This document shows, piece by piece, positions 1 to 9,371 of a stretch of 62,156 bases of DNA. The notes beneath the pieces are model-generated. The model had not been told where the DNA came from, ran no database searches, and worked only from the letters and a program-made list of their open reading frames with translations. The DNA comes from CAYTGM01 sp964437365 (lineage in GTDB: Bacteria > Sumerlaeota > Sumerlaeia > SLMS01): the NCBI GenBank assembly GCA_964437365.1, contig CAYTGM010000029.1, positions 1 through 62,156 on the forward strand, in the 5' to 3' direction. How positions within the stretch are numbered: position 1 is the first letter of the stretch; every line of letters begins with the position of its first letter. A program made the translations under genes and the position numbers.

Positions 1-72
1 AGAGTGTCACCTATCAGGCCGCCTAAAACTGTATACTATCTGGGGTGATCATACACCTTCCGAACCCCTCCC

Positions 73-136
73 GGGACGATGCCGGAGCGATGTCGGAGCG
101 ATCCAGGTCCGATGGCGATCGGACCGACAACGTCCC
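73..136. repeat. Tandem 11-mer and nested hairpins
   Basis: GATGCCGGAGC (78-88) is followed directly by GATGTCGGAGC (89-99), a tandem 11-mer with one mismatch. Just after it, GGTCCGAT (106-113) and ATCGGACC (118-125) form an exact 8-bp stem with a 4-nt loop. The whole can be closed by GGGACG (73-78) pairing with CGTCCC (131-136). There is no T-tract, so a simple terminator is unlikely. It may be a small structured RNA or an intergenic repeat element. Confidence 0.4.
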
Positions 137-377
137 AGGATCGTCGAGGCATCCATCCTGGCCAACATAGAGGAATCGTCTCATTTAAGACCTTCAGAAG
201 CAATAGCCAGATCGATAGTGAGCGAGAGGGATGGATCTGTATGCTTGGAAACGCAAAGGGATGCTATTTCGAGGCTTTCGGGCGCTCAGGCTAATCCGCG
301 CAGCCAGCAGATACTGAACAGGACTTCTGAAAATCACTTTGCTTGCAATGTATTTTGCTCATCAATGTGCGATGGAT

Positions 378-394
378 CCGTATCGCTGATACGG
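378..394. repeat. Short perfect dyad
   Basis: CCGTATC and GATACGG form an exact 7-bp inverted repeat around a 3-nt centre. It could be an operator for a dimeric regulator, but no gene starts nearby to support that. Confidence 0.3.
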
Positions 395-1072
395 TTCAAC
401 GGCACAGCGCAATTTGAACGAAATCCTTGCTGGTGTAGATTGGCTAAACAATGTGAGACGTCCCTTTGGTGGGACAGGTTCATTTGGCAATGGAGGTGCC
501 ATGCGGTCAGCTATTCTCGGAGCCTGATTCAGACACCTGAGTTAGTATAGAAAAAGCCCGGGATACTTTGCCTGATGCAGACTTGCGAACTACTGTATTG
601 CGTCTGAGCAACGGAGAGCAACTTTCTGAAAGAGAAACGGTACCTTTATGTCTCTGGGTTTTGCATCGAAACCATCTTTCGAGCTATTCAGAGAGACTCT
701 CTGGTATATCGTTTCAGCATTAGGTGAGCGCGACACAAGATGTGTAATGGTCGGAGGAATCAAAATTCTCTGAATGCCTGATATACCATCAGATTGGCAG
801 TAGAAGTGTGAATCTTTGAATGCTCTACTGAATCGTTCACGCTCTTGAGAACGAGCTCTGGTTTCCAGGCCAATCAAAAAAAATCGTCTGGCAAACAAAC
901 TTTCTTGAGAAACTTGTGTCTTCTTAGCTGAGATGGCTTACAATTTGTATACGCTTATTTGGGATCCATGATTTCTTAGGGAGAGGGGTGAACTGAATAA
1001 GAAAAGTCTATACGAGAAGGTTTCCCTTTAGAAGTATCGCCCGAGAGTCACTATTTTTTCACCCTGCACGCC

Positions 1073-1138
1073 GTTGATACAACTGGCTTTGTAGATCCTA
1101 TTCCTGTTGTATGGATCATAAGTTGTTGATACAACTGG
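1073..1138. repeat. 14-nt direct repeat upstream of amidase
   Basis: GTTGATACAACTGG occurs at 1073-1086 and again at 1125-1138, 52 bases apart or about five helical turns. GTTGTAT at 1106-1112 can also pair with ATACAAC at 1129-1135. Two identical sites on the same helix face about 200 bases before the amidase start could bind a regulator. This is inferred from spacing only. Confidence 0.35.
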
Positions 1139-1330
1139 ATTTACCAACCCACGCCCGCCTTCCCTACAACTATAATTGTTCGCCACAGATCTTTTCCTGC
1201 CACGCTCTCGACAAAACTTAATCCAAGTACTTTCAGTCATCTACGCTGATATTCGTCATAAAGCGTTTTTCGGTCTGCTTTCTGCCTTACAGTTAAGTCC
1301 AACATTCTACTGAGAAAGAGGTATTTCTAC

Positions 1331-2389
1331 ATGGCGTGGAAGACAAACCTATTAAAAAGTTTTGCAGCGAGTGCCGTTGCAGCAGCAATGATGACACAGG
1401 CACCAGCCGCAAAGATCTGCATCGACCCGGGACACGGTGGAAGTGACCCAGGCGCTGTTGGCAATGGCCAGCAGGAAAAAGCGAACGTTCTTGATACAAG
1501 CCTTAGACTGAAAGACTGGCTCGATCTTGATACAGATGATTCATCAGGTGGTGGATCATGGACTCCGATTCTGACCAGATCAACTGACGTTTACGTCTCA
1601 CTTGCTGGTCGTACTAATTACGCGAATAACAATAGCGCAAATCGCTTCATGTCTATTCACAATAACGGTTTTTCAAACACCTCTGCCAATGGTATTGAAA
1701 CATTCTGTTATACTTCGGGCAGCTCGAATAGTTTCGACCTGAGAAACAAGGTTCAGGAAGAAGCTATCCAGGCATGGCCACTCACTAACCGTGGAAGCAA
1801 AACAGCTGGTTTCTATGTCATTCGTTACACAAACATGCCTGCAGAACTTCACGAGATGGGCTTCATCACGAACTCCACAGATGCTTCTTATCTTGGCTCA
1901 GCATCACAGAGAGACATCCATGCTAAGAGTGAAATGTTCGCTCTCCAGCGTCACTATGGACTGAGCGAGTACACACCGAGCAGCACCGTTGAAGTTACCG
2001 TTGATAACGGTACTTCAGCATGGTCTGCAAGCACCAGCTGGTTCCCATCAACATCAGTATCAGGTTATGTAGGCTCAAGCTACCATGCACGCGCCACAGA
2101 AGCAACTTCAGACGCAGCTACATGGACGGCTAACCTTCCTTCATCTGGCAGCTATAAAGTTGAAGCATGGTGGACAGCTGCAAGTAACCGCTCTCCCTCT
2201 GCACCTTACATTGTTTACCACAATGGTGGATCAACAGTTGTAAGCAAGAACCAGCAGTCTAGCGGTGGCCAGTGGAACAACCTTGGCACATACAGCTTCA
2301 GCTCTGGTAACAATGAAGTGAAGCTTTCCTGCTGGACTGGCAGCGGCTACTTCGTCATTGGCGATGCGATTCGCTTCACAAAGCAGTAA
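1331..2389 (+). CDS. Secreted N-acetylmuramoyl-L-alanine amidase
   Basis: This is a zinc hydrolase that cuts the bond between muramic acid and the stem peptide of peptidoglycan. Residues 1-27 look like a signal peptide ending APA-A. The Amidase_3 domain covers about 28-210. Its zinc ligands are visible as His35 (DPGHGG), Glu49 and His110 (SIHNN), and the catalytic Glu is at about 175 (LHEMGF). Residues 220-352 form a beta-rich, Trp/Ser-rich domain like the golvesin/xanthan-lyase C-terminal module, probably a wall- or glycan-binding part. An AG-rich Shine-Dalgarno (GAAAGAGG) precedes the ATG. It stands alone, followed by a perfect hairpin. Confidence 0.9.
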   Translation: MAWKTNLLKSFAASAVAAAMMTQAPAAKICIDPGHGGSDPGAVGNGQQEKANVLDTSLRLKDWLDLDTDDSSGGGSWTPILTRSTDVYVSLAGRTNYANNNSANRFMSIHNNGFSNTSANGIETFCYTSGSSNSFDLRNKVQEEAIQAWPLTNRGSKTAGFYVIRYTNMPAELHEMGFITNSTDASYLGSASQRDIHAKSEMFALQRHYGLSEYTPSSTVEVTVDNGTSAWSASTSWFPSTSVSGYVGSSYHARATEATSDAATWTANLPSSGSYKVEAWWTAASNRSPSAPYIVYHNGGSTVVSKNQQSSGGQWNNLGTYSFSSGNNEVKLSCWTGSGYFVIGDAIRFTKQ

Positions 2390-2419
2390 TTCCACAAACA
2401 TTCTTGCGTTTTCGCAGGT

Positions 2420-2448
2420 CAGGCTCTGGTATCTAATGCCAGAGCCTG
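2420..2448 (+). terminator. Hairpin after amidase gene
   Basis: CAGGCTCTGG (2420-2429) and CCAGAGCCTG (2439-2448) form an exact 10-bp stem with a 9-nt loop, followed by CTTCATTTTC. It lies between the amidase stop and the next gene, whose start is only 46 bases further on. It is either a full terminator or an attenuator that lets part of the transcription continue. Confidence 0.7.
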
Positions 2449-2494
2449 CTTCATTTTCACCCTCTGACATTCTAAATAAGTAAGGAGCTCCTCT

Positions 2495-3517
2495 ATGAAA
2501 AAAGCACCGCTCATTCTTGGAATTCTCGGCACAGTCGTGCTGGTCGCTGCTGTTGTTGCAGTGATGATGAAACCTGAGACTGAACAGTCTGTTGCCGTTG
2601 CGGAGAATTCTCCCGCATCAGATTCTGAGAAACCGGAAGCTCCCTCAAGTACAACTGAGGAAAATGAGGTGATTGAGATCCCAATTGAGAAGCCCTCAGA
2701 AGAAGAGATGAAGGAACTCAAATACCTTCCAAGATCAGTCAGTCTTGAAAGTGTTCCCGAAAATGCCGCAGTCAATGGGTCGCAGTTCAAGGAGGGTAAT
2801 CGCCGGTTTCGCTCAGTCCGGCCCCTGACATCTAAGGAAACTCATGGCGAGCTTCTCCGTCCTCGCTGGTCTCCCGATGGACTGCAGATGATTGCTTCTC
2901 GCCCCGGCTATCTTGGCGTTTACCTGATCGACACGATGACTGGTGAAATGACGAAAATTTCTGATGAGAACGGGTTCAAGGCACGATGGTCGAAAGACGG
3001 TCTGATCCAGATTGAAGGGGAAGATGGCATGGTTCGTACTTATCAGCCAGATGGTACCCTGGAATCTGTCCTGCCTCCTTCAGAAGCATACGAAGCTTAC
3101 TCTGAGAATGACACGATTTACGTGAATACGGATCAGGGAGCGATTCCGATTACCGCTTCAGACGACCGCTATTATAATCCTCAGGTTTCGCCAGATGGAA
3201 ACTGGGTTGCATTTGAAGGCCTCACTTCCGGTGTTTACGTTGCCCCAACCGACGGATCATCAGACCCTGTTTTCGTTTCATCAGGGAACAACCCGTCATG
3301 GCTTCCCGATTCTGGTGGACTCCTCTTCGATCAAACGACAGATGATGGTCATAACCTCACCGATGGTGACATCTACCATGCGGACCTGACACAAGAAGAA
3401 TTGAGTAATCTGTCTGAAGGAGATGATCGCATCGGCCAAATGCCTGAGCCTGCACCTTCCGGAGACGAGGTTGCTTTTGAGTCGGATGGCGAGATATACG
3501 TTGGAGAGATCAACTAG
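2495..3517 (+). CDS. Membrane-anchored TolB/PD40-like propeller protein
   Basis: The protein has a single N-terminal membrane segment (about residues 5-25) and then an acidic, Ser/Glu-rich linker to about residue 75. From about 110 to the end it carries several beta-propeller blades of the PD40/TolB type, seen as RWSPDG (about 125), RWSKDG (about 165), VSPDG (about 232) and PAPSGDEVAF near the end. Such proteins usually sit in the periplasm and bind partner proteins. Its own catalytic role is not visible. The site AAGTAAGGAG is a strong Shine-Dalgarno. It heads a run of three envelope genes with gaps of 24 and 3 bases. Confidence 0.75.
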   Translation: MKKAPLILGILGTVVLVAAVVAVMMKPETEQSVAVAENSPASDSEKPEAPSSTTEENEVIEIPIEKPSEEEMKELKYLPRSVSLESVPENAAVNGSQFKEGNRRFRSVRPLTSKETHGELLRPRWSPDGLQMIASRPGYLGVYLIDTMTGEMTKISDENGFKARWSKDGLIQIEGEDGMVRTYQPDGTLESVLPPSEAYEAYSENDTIYVNTDQGAIPITASDDRYYNPQVSPDGNWVAFEGLTSGVYVAPTDGSSDPVFVSSGNNPSWLPDSGGLLFDQTTDDGHNLTDGDIYHADLTQEELSNLSEGDDRIGQMPEPAPSGDEVAFESDGEIYVGEIN

Positions 3518-3541
3518 TTTTCTGAGAGAGTAGAGTTGGAT

Positions 3542-5989
3542 ATGGATTACAACCGAAAAAGGAACCTCAAACAGTTTCTAATTTTCGCACTGAGCACGGG
3601 ACTTCTTAGTCTCACCCCCTTCTCGAGTTTCGCCAATTCAGAGGTGCTGAACGAGCGTCTGGCAGAAGCCAAAGCCCAGGTAGCTCAAAAGAATTTTGAA
3701 AACGCTGAGGCGATATACAAAGATCTTCTCAAACAACATCCAGAAGATGCGCTCCCAGCGCTGATGAGGTTCATTAGACTGACTCGGGGTGAAGAAGCGG
3801 CTCAAGAGTATTACACCCAGCTGGACTTTGACCAGGACAGACTCTCTAACCTGACTCAGGCAAGAGTTCTTGGATCGATCGGAGAGATGGACGATGCCAT
3901 AGAACTCCTTGAGTCCAATGATGAAATCAGCAATGGAGAGAGCCAGTCGGGAGTCATTCTCTTATCTAATTTATACCGTAAACTTGGCCGCGAGGACAAA
4001 TCAGAAGAAGTCCTATTCAATGCCCTCCTGGCTGCGAAGAGCAATGAGAACAAGCGTCTATACTTTGATGAACTGGCAGCACGGGAAAAACTCTTTCAGA
4101 ATGGTGATGCCAGTCATTATCTTTCTTTGGCCGAAGAGGCTGTGAACGCAGTTGGAAACAACCGGACTTATCTGACGACACGCTTTGATCCTATTCTCAT
4201 TTCGTTACAAAGTACTCCGAAATACTTTGAAGTCAAAGACCAGATCATGAACCAGCTTGATGAGCTGACACCCGCTCAAGTCTGGTTCACGACCAGAATG
4301 TTGATACGCGAGGAAACGTTTGAAGATGCAATGGTCGCGATCAAGACGAATGAGGAAGAAACGCGCAAATCAGAACTGTGGCCGCTTGTTGCTGAAGAGA
4401 AGGCGGTTCTGTATAGATCTCTTGAACAGCCAGATGAAGCACGGAGTCTTCTCCTTACCCTCGCTGATGAAAACACCATGGATGCTACCATGCGCCTCGA
4501 AACAGCCAGGATGGCCATGGAGAATAGAGACTTTGAGTCATCAGAGAAGATACTGAACCAGCTGGCGAGTGAGACGCTCAGTTCAGATGACAAAAATAAA
4601 CTTTGGATTGCCCAGTTACACTTATATTCGAGCACTCAGAATTTCACTGCACTCTACGACGTCTACAGCAAAGCAACGGAAAGAGCTTTTGAAGAACATT
4701 ACGAACTCTACCACAAGATCATCTTTTCGAATTTACGGGAAACGAAAATTCACCATCGGATAGAACGCGATTTAAGAGAACGGTTTGAGAAGGAACCCGA
4801 CTCGACTCCATCTACCCTGTGGCGGTTGGTCGCAGAGGCCGCCAACCAGGCTAGAAGAACGCCCAATGTGCTCGAAGCGCTCTATCAGTGTGTGCTGGCT
4901 CGTCCTGATGATGCAGTAGCTCTGAAAGCCCTGGCTGAGGAAATTAGCCCTGTTGCCTCAAAGCTAGCGCAGCTTCCCAAAGAAGCGTTGATGGTTGAAG
5001 AAGAAGAGATTCAAAATACGATCAAGCTTGCTGAAGAATCATTCGAAGCCCTGATCCGTCTTCAGCCTGCTGACCCGACTCACTATGAAGGACTTATCGA
5101 GCTCTATGAAGCTCTGGAATACGATAACATTCCAGACCGTCTGCTGGATATTATCGCAAACAGGAGTGAGGATGCCTCAATCAAAGGTCGTGCAGCATTC
5201 GCACTGGCGATTAACGGATACCCGGAAGCGGCACTACCTGTTTACGATGATGCGTTAAAGATTGAGCCGAAGAACATGCAGATAAAGATGAACCGAGCTG
5301 CCTGTCTGACGCGTCTGGATAGATGGGAAGAAGCACGAGATTTTTATCGCTCGATACTTGAAGAAGGGTACAGCGGGCGCGCCTACCATGTCCACGAGAT
5401 GATTGATCGTCTCTGGCTTATTTCAGTTGAGCTCGAAGAGCAGGAAGCCTGCATCGACTACTTCCGTGATGCAACCGGTCGCATACCAGAAGCATGGCGC
5501 GGCACAGCGATTTTGGATATCGCCAGCCTGCTTGCCAACAAAGAGCGTCCTGAAGAAGCGGAAGAATTCTTTCAACTGCTGCTCTCCACTGAATCGAATC
5601 CTCCTTTGAGGCAAATGGGCTTTCAGAACCTCGCGAGAATGTATACACGTGCTGAGCAGTTTGAAAAAGCCATCGCCGTACTGGATAAAGCCTCTGAAGA
5701 ATTCAAGAGCGAACAAGAGCTCTATATTACTCTTCGACAAGTACGGGCTGAAATTCTAGGCAACAAGGGCGAAACGGAGCAGGCGATCGAGGAATATGTT
5801 ACTCTGGCGGAAAATTATCCCGATGATCAGCTCGCTCTGGAAGGTTACTTCTGGGCGGCAAGAATGAAAGAAGAAAAAGGAAATAAGCAGGAGGCATCTA
5901 AATTGTACCAGTCCTTCCTTGCAAGCGTCAGCACTGATTTCTACAAGAGGCAGACTGCTGAAGACAAACTTGGTGTATTAGGAAACTAG
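3542..5989 (+). CDS. Exported TPR-repeat protein
   Basis: This is an 815-residue protein made almost entirely of tetratricopeptide-type helical pairs, with clear units such as AEAIYKDLLKQHPEDALPAL near residue 50 and NAALPVYDDALKIEP-like units in the middle. A signal peptide (residues about 8-32, ending SSFANS) sends it across the inner membrane. TPR arrays bind other proteins, so it is probably an assembly or scaffold factor for its two neighbours. I chose ATG 3542, with GAGAG 11 bases upstream; TTG 3536 would add two residues. The next gene begins 3 bases after its stop. Confidence 0.8.
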   Translation: MDYNRKRNLKQFLIFALSTGLLSLTPFSSFANSEVLNERLAEAKAQVAQKNFENAEAIYKDLLKQHPEDALPALMRFIRLTRGEEAAQEYYTQLDFDQDRLSNLTQARVLGSIGEMDDAIELLESNDEISNGESQSGVILLSNLYRKLGREDKSEEVLFNALLAAKSNENKRLYFDELAAREKLFQNGDASHYLSLAEEAVNAVGNNRTYLTTRFDPILISLQSTPKYFEVKDQIMNQLDELTPAQVWFTTRMLIREETFEDAMVAIKTNEEETRKSELWPLVAEEKAVLYRSLEQPDEARSLLLTLADENTMDATMRLETARMAMENRDFESSEKILNQLASETLSSDDKNKLWIAQLHLYSSTQNFTALYDVYSKATERAFEEHYELYHKIIFSNLRETKIHHRIERDLRERFEKEPDSTPSTLWRLVAEAANQARRTPNVLEALYQCVLARPDDAVALKALAEEISPVASKLAQLPKEALMVEEEEIQNTIKLAEESFEALIRLQPADPTHYEGLIELYEALEYDNIPDRLLDIIANRSEDASIKGRAAFALAINGYPEAALPVYDDALKIEPKNMQIKMNRAACLTRLDRWEEARDFYRSILEEGYSGRAYHVHEMIDRLWLISVELEEQEACIDYFRDATGRIPEAWRGTAILDIASLLANKERPEEAEEFFQLLLSTESNPPLRQMGFQNLARMYTRAEQFEKAIAVLDKASEEFKSEQELYITLRQVRAEILGNKGETEQAIEEYVTLAENYPDDQLALEGYFWAARMKEEKGNKQEASKLYQSFLASVSTDFYKRQTAEDKLGVLGN

Positions 5990-5992
5990 CAC

Positions 5993-8900
5993 ATGAACCC
6001 AATGGCATCAAACGCCACTAGATCACTCTCATTACTTTCTCTCACTTCTCTCATAAGTTTCGTAATCCTGCTCACCTCTGCAGGATTTGCACAAATTCCG
6101 CAGACAGATTCATCTGCCGACCAAGTACGGATATTCAACGGCCGCGTCTTTCTTCCAGAGAGTCTTGATGACAGCAACGAAGTGGAAGTATTCTATCGTC
6201 GCGGAGGTTACAGCCAGTTCGAAAATGACTGGAAAGAAAACTTTGAACCAGCGATTATCGATGAGGAAGGATACTTCACGATCGAGATTGAGCAGCTATA
6301 CGAGGACTCAGAGATTGAAGTGGTCAGCCCGGGTACTCGTAGAGCTCGTTTCCCCGTTGATGAGTATCACTTCACAGACGAAAATAAGATTCATGTCTTT
6401 CGACTGGATGAAGGCGAGACCGCAACCCTTCAACTCACCAACAGTGAAAGCGGAGAGCCGATTGAAAATGTCATCGTTGGTCCACTGGCTCCTGATACTT
6501 CTGCAACGCCAGATATCATGGAGTACTCTTACCCATTCATGGTAGAGAGCAATGAGGATGGCCTCGTTGAACTCAAGGGCCTGATCCCGGGAGCCCGTTA
6601 CGATGTTCCCCTGTTTGCTGAGGGCTACTTCAGAGACAAGATCAATATTGGCGCTGGAGAAGCGCAGCAGGTTCTCCTCACCCCTGGCGGGCAAAGCATT
6701 TCGGGTGTTCTGATGGGACATCGAACGCAGAAAGAATACGCGGACACGGGAGTACTCTTAACGGGTGGCCCTGAAAGCTTTCATATCCTGCGCAAGTCTG
6801 ACGAAGAGGGTACATTTACTTTCACAGGCCTCCCACCGGGCGATTACCAGCTCTCTCCTTATATATCTGATATGGGAATCATGCCTCAGAGCAGCTTTAA
6901 ACTGGAAGCAGAAAAAGACCTCAAAGGGATCATTATTCAAGTCCCCGAAGGGATCCTTGTTTCAGGGCAGGTCGTTGAAAAGGAATCAGGCCTCGCGCTG
7001 CCAGATATTCAACTCCAGCTTGAGAACGACTATACAAACACAGATGGTCTTGGGCGCTTCACCTTCTCTGAGGTTACAGGACCCTGGCCGAAGCGAGTGT
7101 CTGTCATCAGCGACGAGTACTATAGCCTCCATGAATCCGGTGCGTATGAAAATGCGTTGATTAATGGAACAGATATGCAGGATATAACAAATGTTGTCCT
7201 GCCTCTCTTAAAGAAACGCTACCTGGTTATATCTGGAGAACCTCAGGAAAATAGCGAGGAAGAAGATAAAGCATCTTCAATCTTCGAACTCTACTCCCCC
7301 ACTCCCATGGGAGGGTATGACCGTGAACGCATTCGGCTGAGCTCTGCTTCAGAAACGATTGATCTTCGTGGTGCTGGAACGCGTCTGGGCTTTGCCCGGT
7401 ATCAGACAGAACTTACGACACCCCTTTACCAGATTTCTACTGCCAGAGAAGACACTACCACAACACTGAACCTTGAGTATCATCAACCAGCAGGGATTGA
7501 AGGATCTTTGTCCTACATCACGGAACCTGATGAACCAGTGAGTGCACCTGAATTTGACGCCAGACTGATTGTATATCTGAACGGTAAAGAGTTTGTCTGG
7601 CAAACTTTGAATCCTGACCAGGAAGGTCGATTCCAGCACTACTCGCTTCCTTCAGGACAAACGCTTCTTGAGATTGTGCGTCCTGATAAGTCTGTCATAA
7701 TCAGTCAGCAGATCAATCTCATTCCAGGAGAGACCTATTCCTTTTCCCAACAGGTTCCCAGGGGGAACGCCTTCGCTGGTAAAGTTATTAATGAAGACGG
7801 TGCAGGAATTCCCGAGATTACTCTCAGCGTTTATGGCACAGACTCTATGGGAGATCCGTTAAACACACGTGTCACGACAGATCGACAGGGTGCCTTCAAG
7901 GTCGAAGGCCTAGGTGGTGATCTTGTAAAGGAAATCCGCTGGGAGCATTTTGAATACAAACCAGGATCAGTTAATGATATTCCGCTGCCGGACGAAAGCT
8001 ATGAACTGACTCTGGAGAAGCGGGAGGGTATTGAAGTTACACTAGAGGCCGCCAGTTACCAACTCGAGGACGCAAGTATCTACCTCCTTACAGGAAGTGA
8101 ACGTATAGAAGGAATCTTTCCATCGCACTGGTATTATGATCTGGAAGATACAATCCCCGCTGCAGGAGAAGCCGTTCATATCATCCAGCCCAGAAAGCCG
8201 GGAGTCTACCGTCTGGCTTCGCGTATTGGGCCATCATGGGCGATCTCACCAAGCTTCAGATGGTCTGGTGGAACAGAGAAGAAGGAGATCACGCTTTCAC
8301 CAGGACAAACAGCTTCTCTCAAAGTCAATGTCGAGGGGCTTACCGAAGAACAGCTGAAAGAATCAGAGATATCACTCATCTATACAACTCTGCCAGATTC
8401 CATGCAGGAAGGTCAGGAACAAGAACCGCGAATCCAGGGCAGCGCATTTAACTACCGAGACCTCTTGCCAGGTGACTATCTTCTAATTGTCTCTACACTT
8501 TCTGGAGAATACAAGGCGGAAGCAAATATTGATCTAAGTGCAGGTGAACGTGAACAGCTGAGTATCAGCTTCTCAGGTGATCTTGGAGGCATCCAGGGGC
8601 AAGTTGTTCTCGATTCAGACCCTCCTGAATACGTGAGCAATGCCAAGGTAACACTCTACCCGGCTCATCGCGCCGAACCGGAACCCATAGAAGAGACATC
8701 TACGGACGCGGAAGGTCGCTTTAGTTTTGATCTCGTGGATACCGCGAAAACCTATTATCTCCGAGTTGAAAAAGGGAAGCTTACGGGAGACCGGACCGTG
8801 GTGGGATCACCTCAAGAAGCGACTCTCAATGCTGATATTCTTATTCGTCAGAAGGTGAAGGTTGTTCTGGTTCGCACTCAAACGTCAGCCGAGCAAACGA

Positions 8901-9091
8901 CGACACTCCCTTATATACTACTTTCCCGCGACGGAGGTCAGTCCGTGGTGATTCCTGCTCAGGATGTTGGAAAACCCGTAGACGCTTATCCTGGCACCTA
9001 TTCGCTGCAGGAAGGTGAGAAGAACCTGGGGCAAGTAGTCATTCCCAAATCGAATAATACGGTCCGCATCGAAATTCCTGCGAGTGAATAG
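5993..9091 (+). CDS. Large exported protein of CarboxypepD_reg/Cna-B-like repeats
   Basis: The protein is 1032 residues long. After a signal peptide (about 1-34, ending SAGFAQ) it consists of repeated beta-sandwich units of the carboxypeptidase-regulatory-like or Cna-B/prealbumin-like type. Their hallmark is a start like ISGVLM, LVSGQV, FAGKVI or IQGQVV followed by a GxFxFxxLPPGDY-like turn; examples are near residues 240-290, 325-365, 595-650 and 860-920. There is no C-terminal anchor or sorting signal that I recognise. It is probably a surface or periplasmic structural or adhesive protein, cotranscribed with the propeller and TPR proteins. A short hairpin overlaps the stop codon. Confidence 0.75.
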   Translation: MNPMASNATRSLSLLSLTSLISFVILLTSAGFAQIPQTDSSADQVRIFNGRVFLPESLDDSNEVEVFYRRGGYSQFENDWKENFEPAIIDEEGYFTIEIEQLYEDSEIEVVSPGTRRARFPVDEYHFTDENKIHVFRLDEGETATLQLTNSESGEPIENVIVGPLAPDTSATPDIMEYSYPFMVESNEDGLVELKGLIPGARYDVPLFAEGYFRDKINIGAGEAQQVLLTPGGQSISGVLMGHRTQKEYADTGVLLTGGPESFHILRKSDEEGTFTFTGLPPGDYQLSPYISDMGIMPQSSFKLEAEKDLKGIIIQVPEGILVSGQVVEKESGLALPDIQLQLENDYTNTDGLGRFTFSEVTGPWPKRVSVISDEYYSLHESGAYENALINGTDMQDITNVVLPLLKKRYLVISGEPQENSEEEDKASSIFELYSPTPMGGYDRERIRLSSASETIDLRGAGTRLGFARYQTELTTPLYQISTAREDTTTTLNLEYHQPAGIEGSLSYITEPDEPVSAPEFDARLIVYLNGKEFVWQTLNPDQEGRFQHYSLPSGQTLLEIVRPDKSVIISQQINLIPGETYSFSQQVPRGNAFAGKVINEDGAGIPEITLSVYGTDSMGDPLNTRVTTDRQGAFKVEGLGGDLVKEIRWEHFEYKPGSVNDIPLPDESYELTLEKREGIEVTLEAASYQLEDASIYLLTGSERIEGIFPSHWYYDLEDTIPAAGEAVHIIQPRKPGVYRLASRIGPSWAISPSFRWSGGTEKKEITLSPGQTASLKVNVEGLTEEQLKESEISLIYTTLPDSMQEGQEQEPRIQGSAFNYRDLLPGDYLLIVSTLSGEYKAEANIDLSAGEREQLSISFSGDLGGIQGQVVLDSDPPEYVSNAKVTLYPAHRAEPEPIEETSTDAEGRFSFDLVDTAKTYYLRVEKGKLTGDRTVVGSPQEATLNADILIRQKVKVVLVRTQTSAEQTTTLPYILLSRDGGQSVVIPAQDVGKPVDAYPGTYSLQEGEKNLGQVVIPKSNNTVRIEIPASE

Positions 9092-9116
9092 GGCAGTTAC
9101 TTTTCTGCCCTTTATT
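9090..9116 (+). terminator. Terminator of the envelope cluster
   Basis: AGGGCAG (9090-9096) and CTGCCCT (9105-9111) form an exact 7-bp stem with an 8-nt loop, followed by TTATT. The stem begins inside the stop codon of the preceding gene. It is a good rho-independent terminator. Confidence 0.7.
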
Positions 9117-9371
9117 GAACTCCCAAAACATTGCCACCGTAAGTGGACTGAAAAAGTTGTCAATTCTCTGGCATTCTGCCAACAGAGTTGACTTTGGGGC
9201 TCTAACTGATAGCTTTGCCGATTGACAGAAATTCAGGTTGCTCAAAGCAGAGAGGCAGATGCGATCTCAACCGAACCATCGCTGTGACTCCTATTCTGGT
9301 TGACCAGAAGTTGGACCTCTGGAGTCCTCACTTGAACTGCTACCGGGAGAAACCTTTAGAATAGGAAAGTC

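Larger units (their letters stand above)
1..1330. other. Gene-free 1.3-kb left end
   Basis: I see no convincing gene here. The open frames are short, overlap each other on both strands, and lack a recognisable domain, signal peptide or good ribosome site. The stretch holds several small structures, listed separately: a tandem 11-mer with hairpins at 73-136, a 7-bp dyad at 378-394, and a 14-nt direct repeat at 1073-1086 and 1125-1138. The promoter of the amidase gene should lie in the last 200 bases, but I could not choose a convincing -35/-10 pair. Confidence 0.5.

Noticed and set aside
590..898. Minus-strand frame of 102 codons in the left gene-free end
   Set aside because: No domain, no ribosome site, Arg- and Ser-rich composition typical of noncoding sequence, and no neighbour to link it to.
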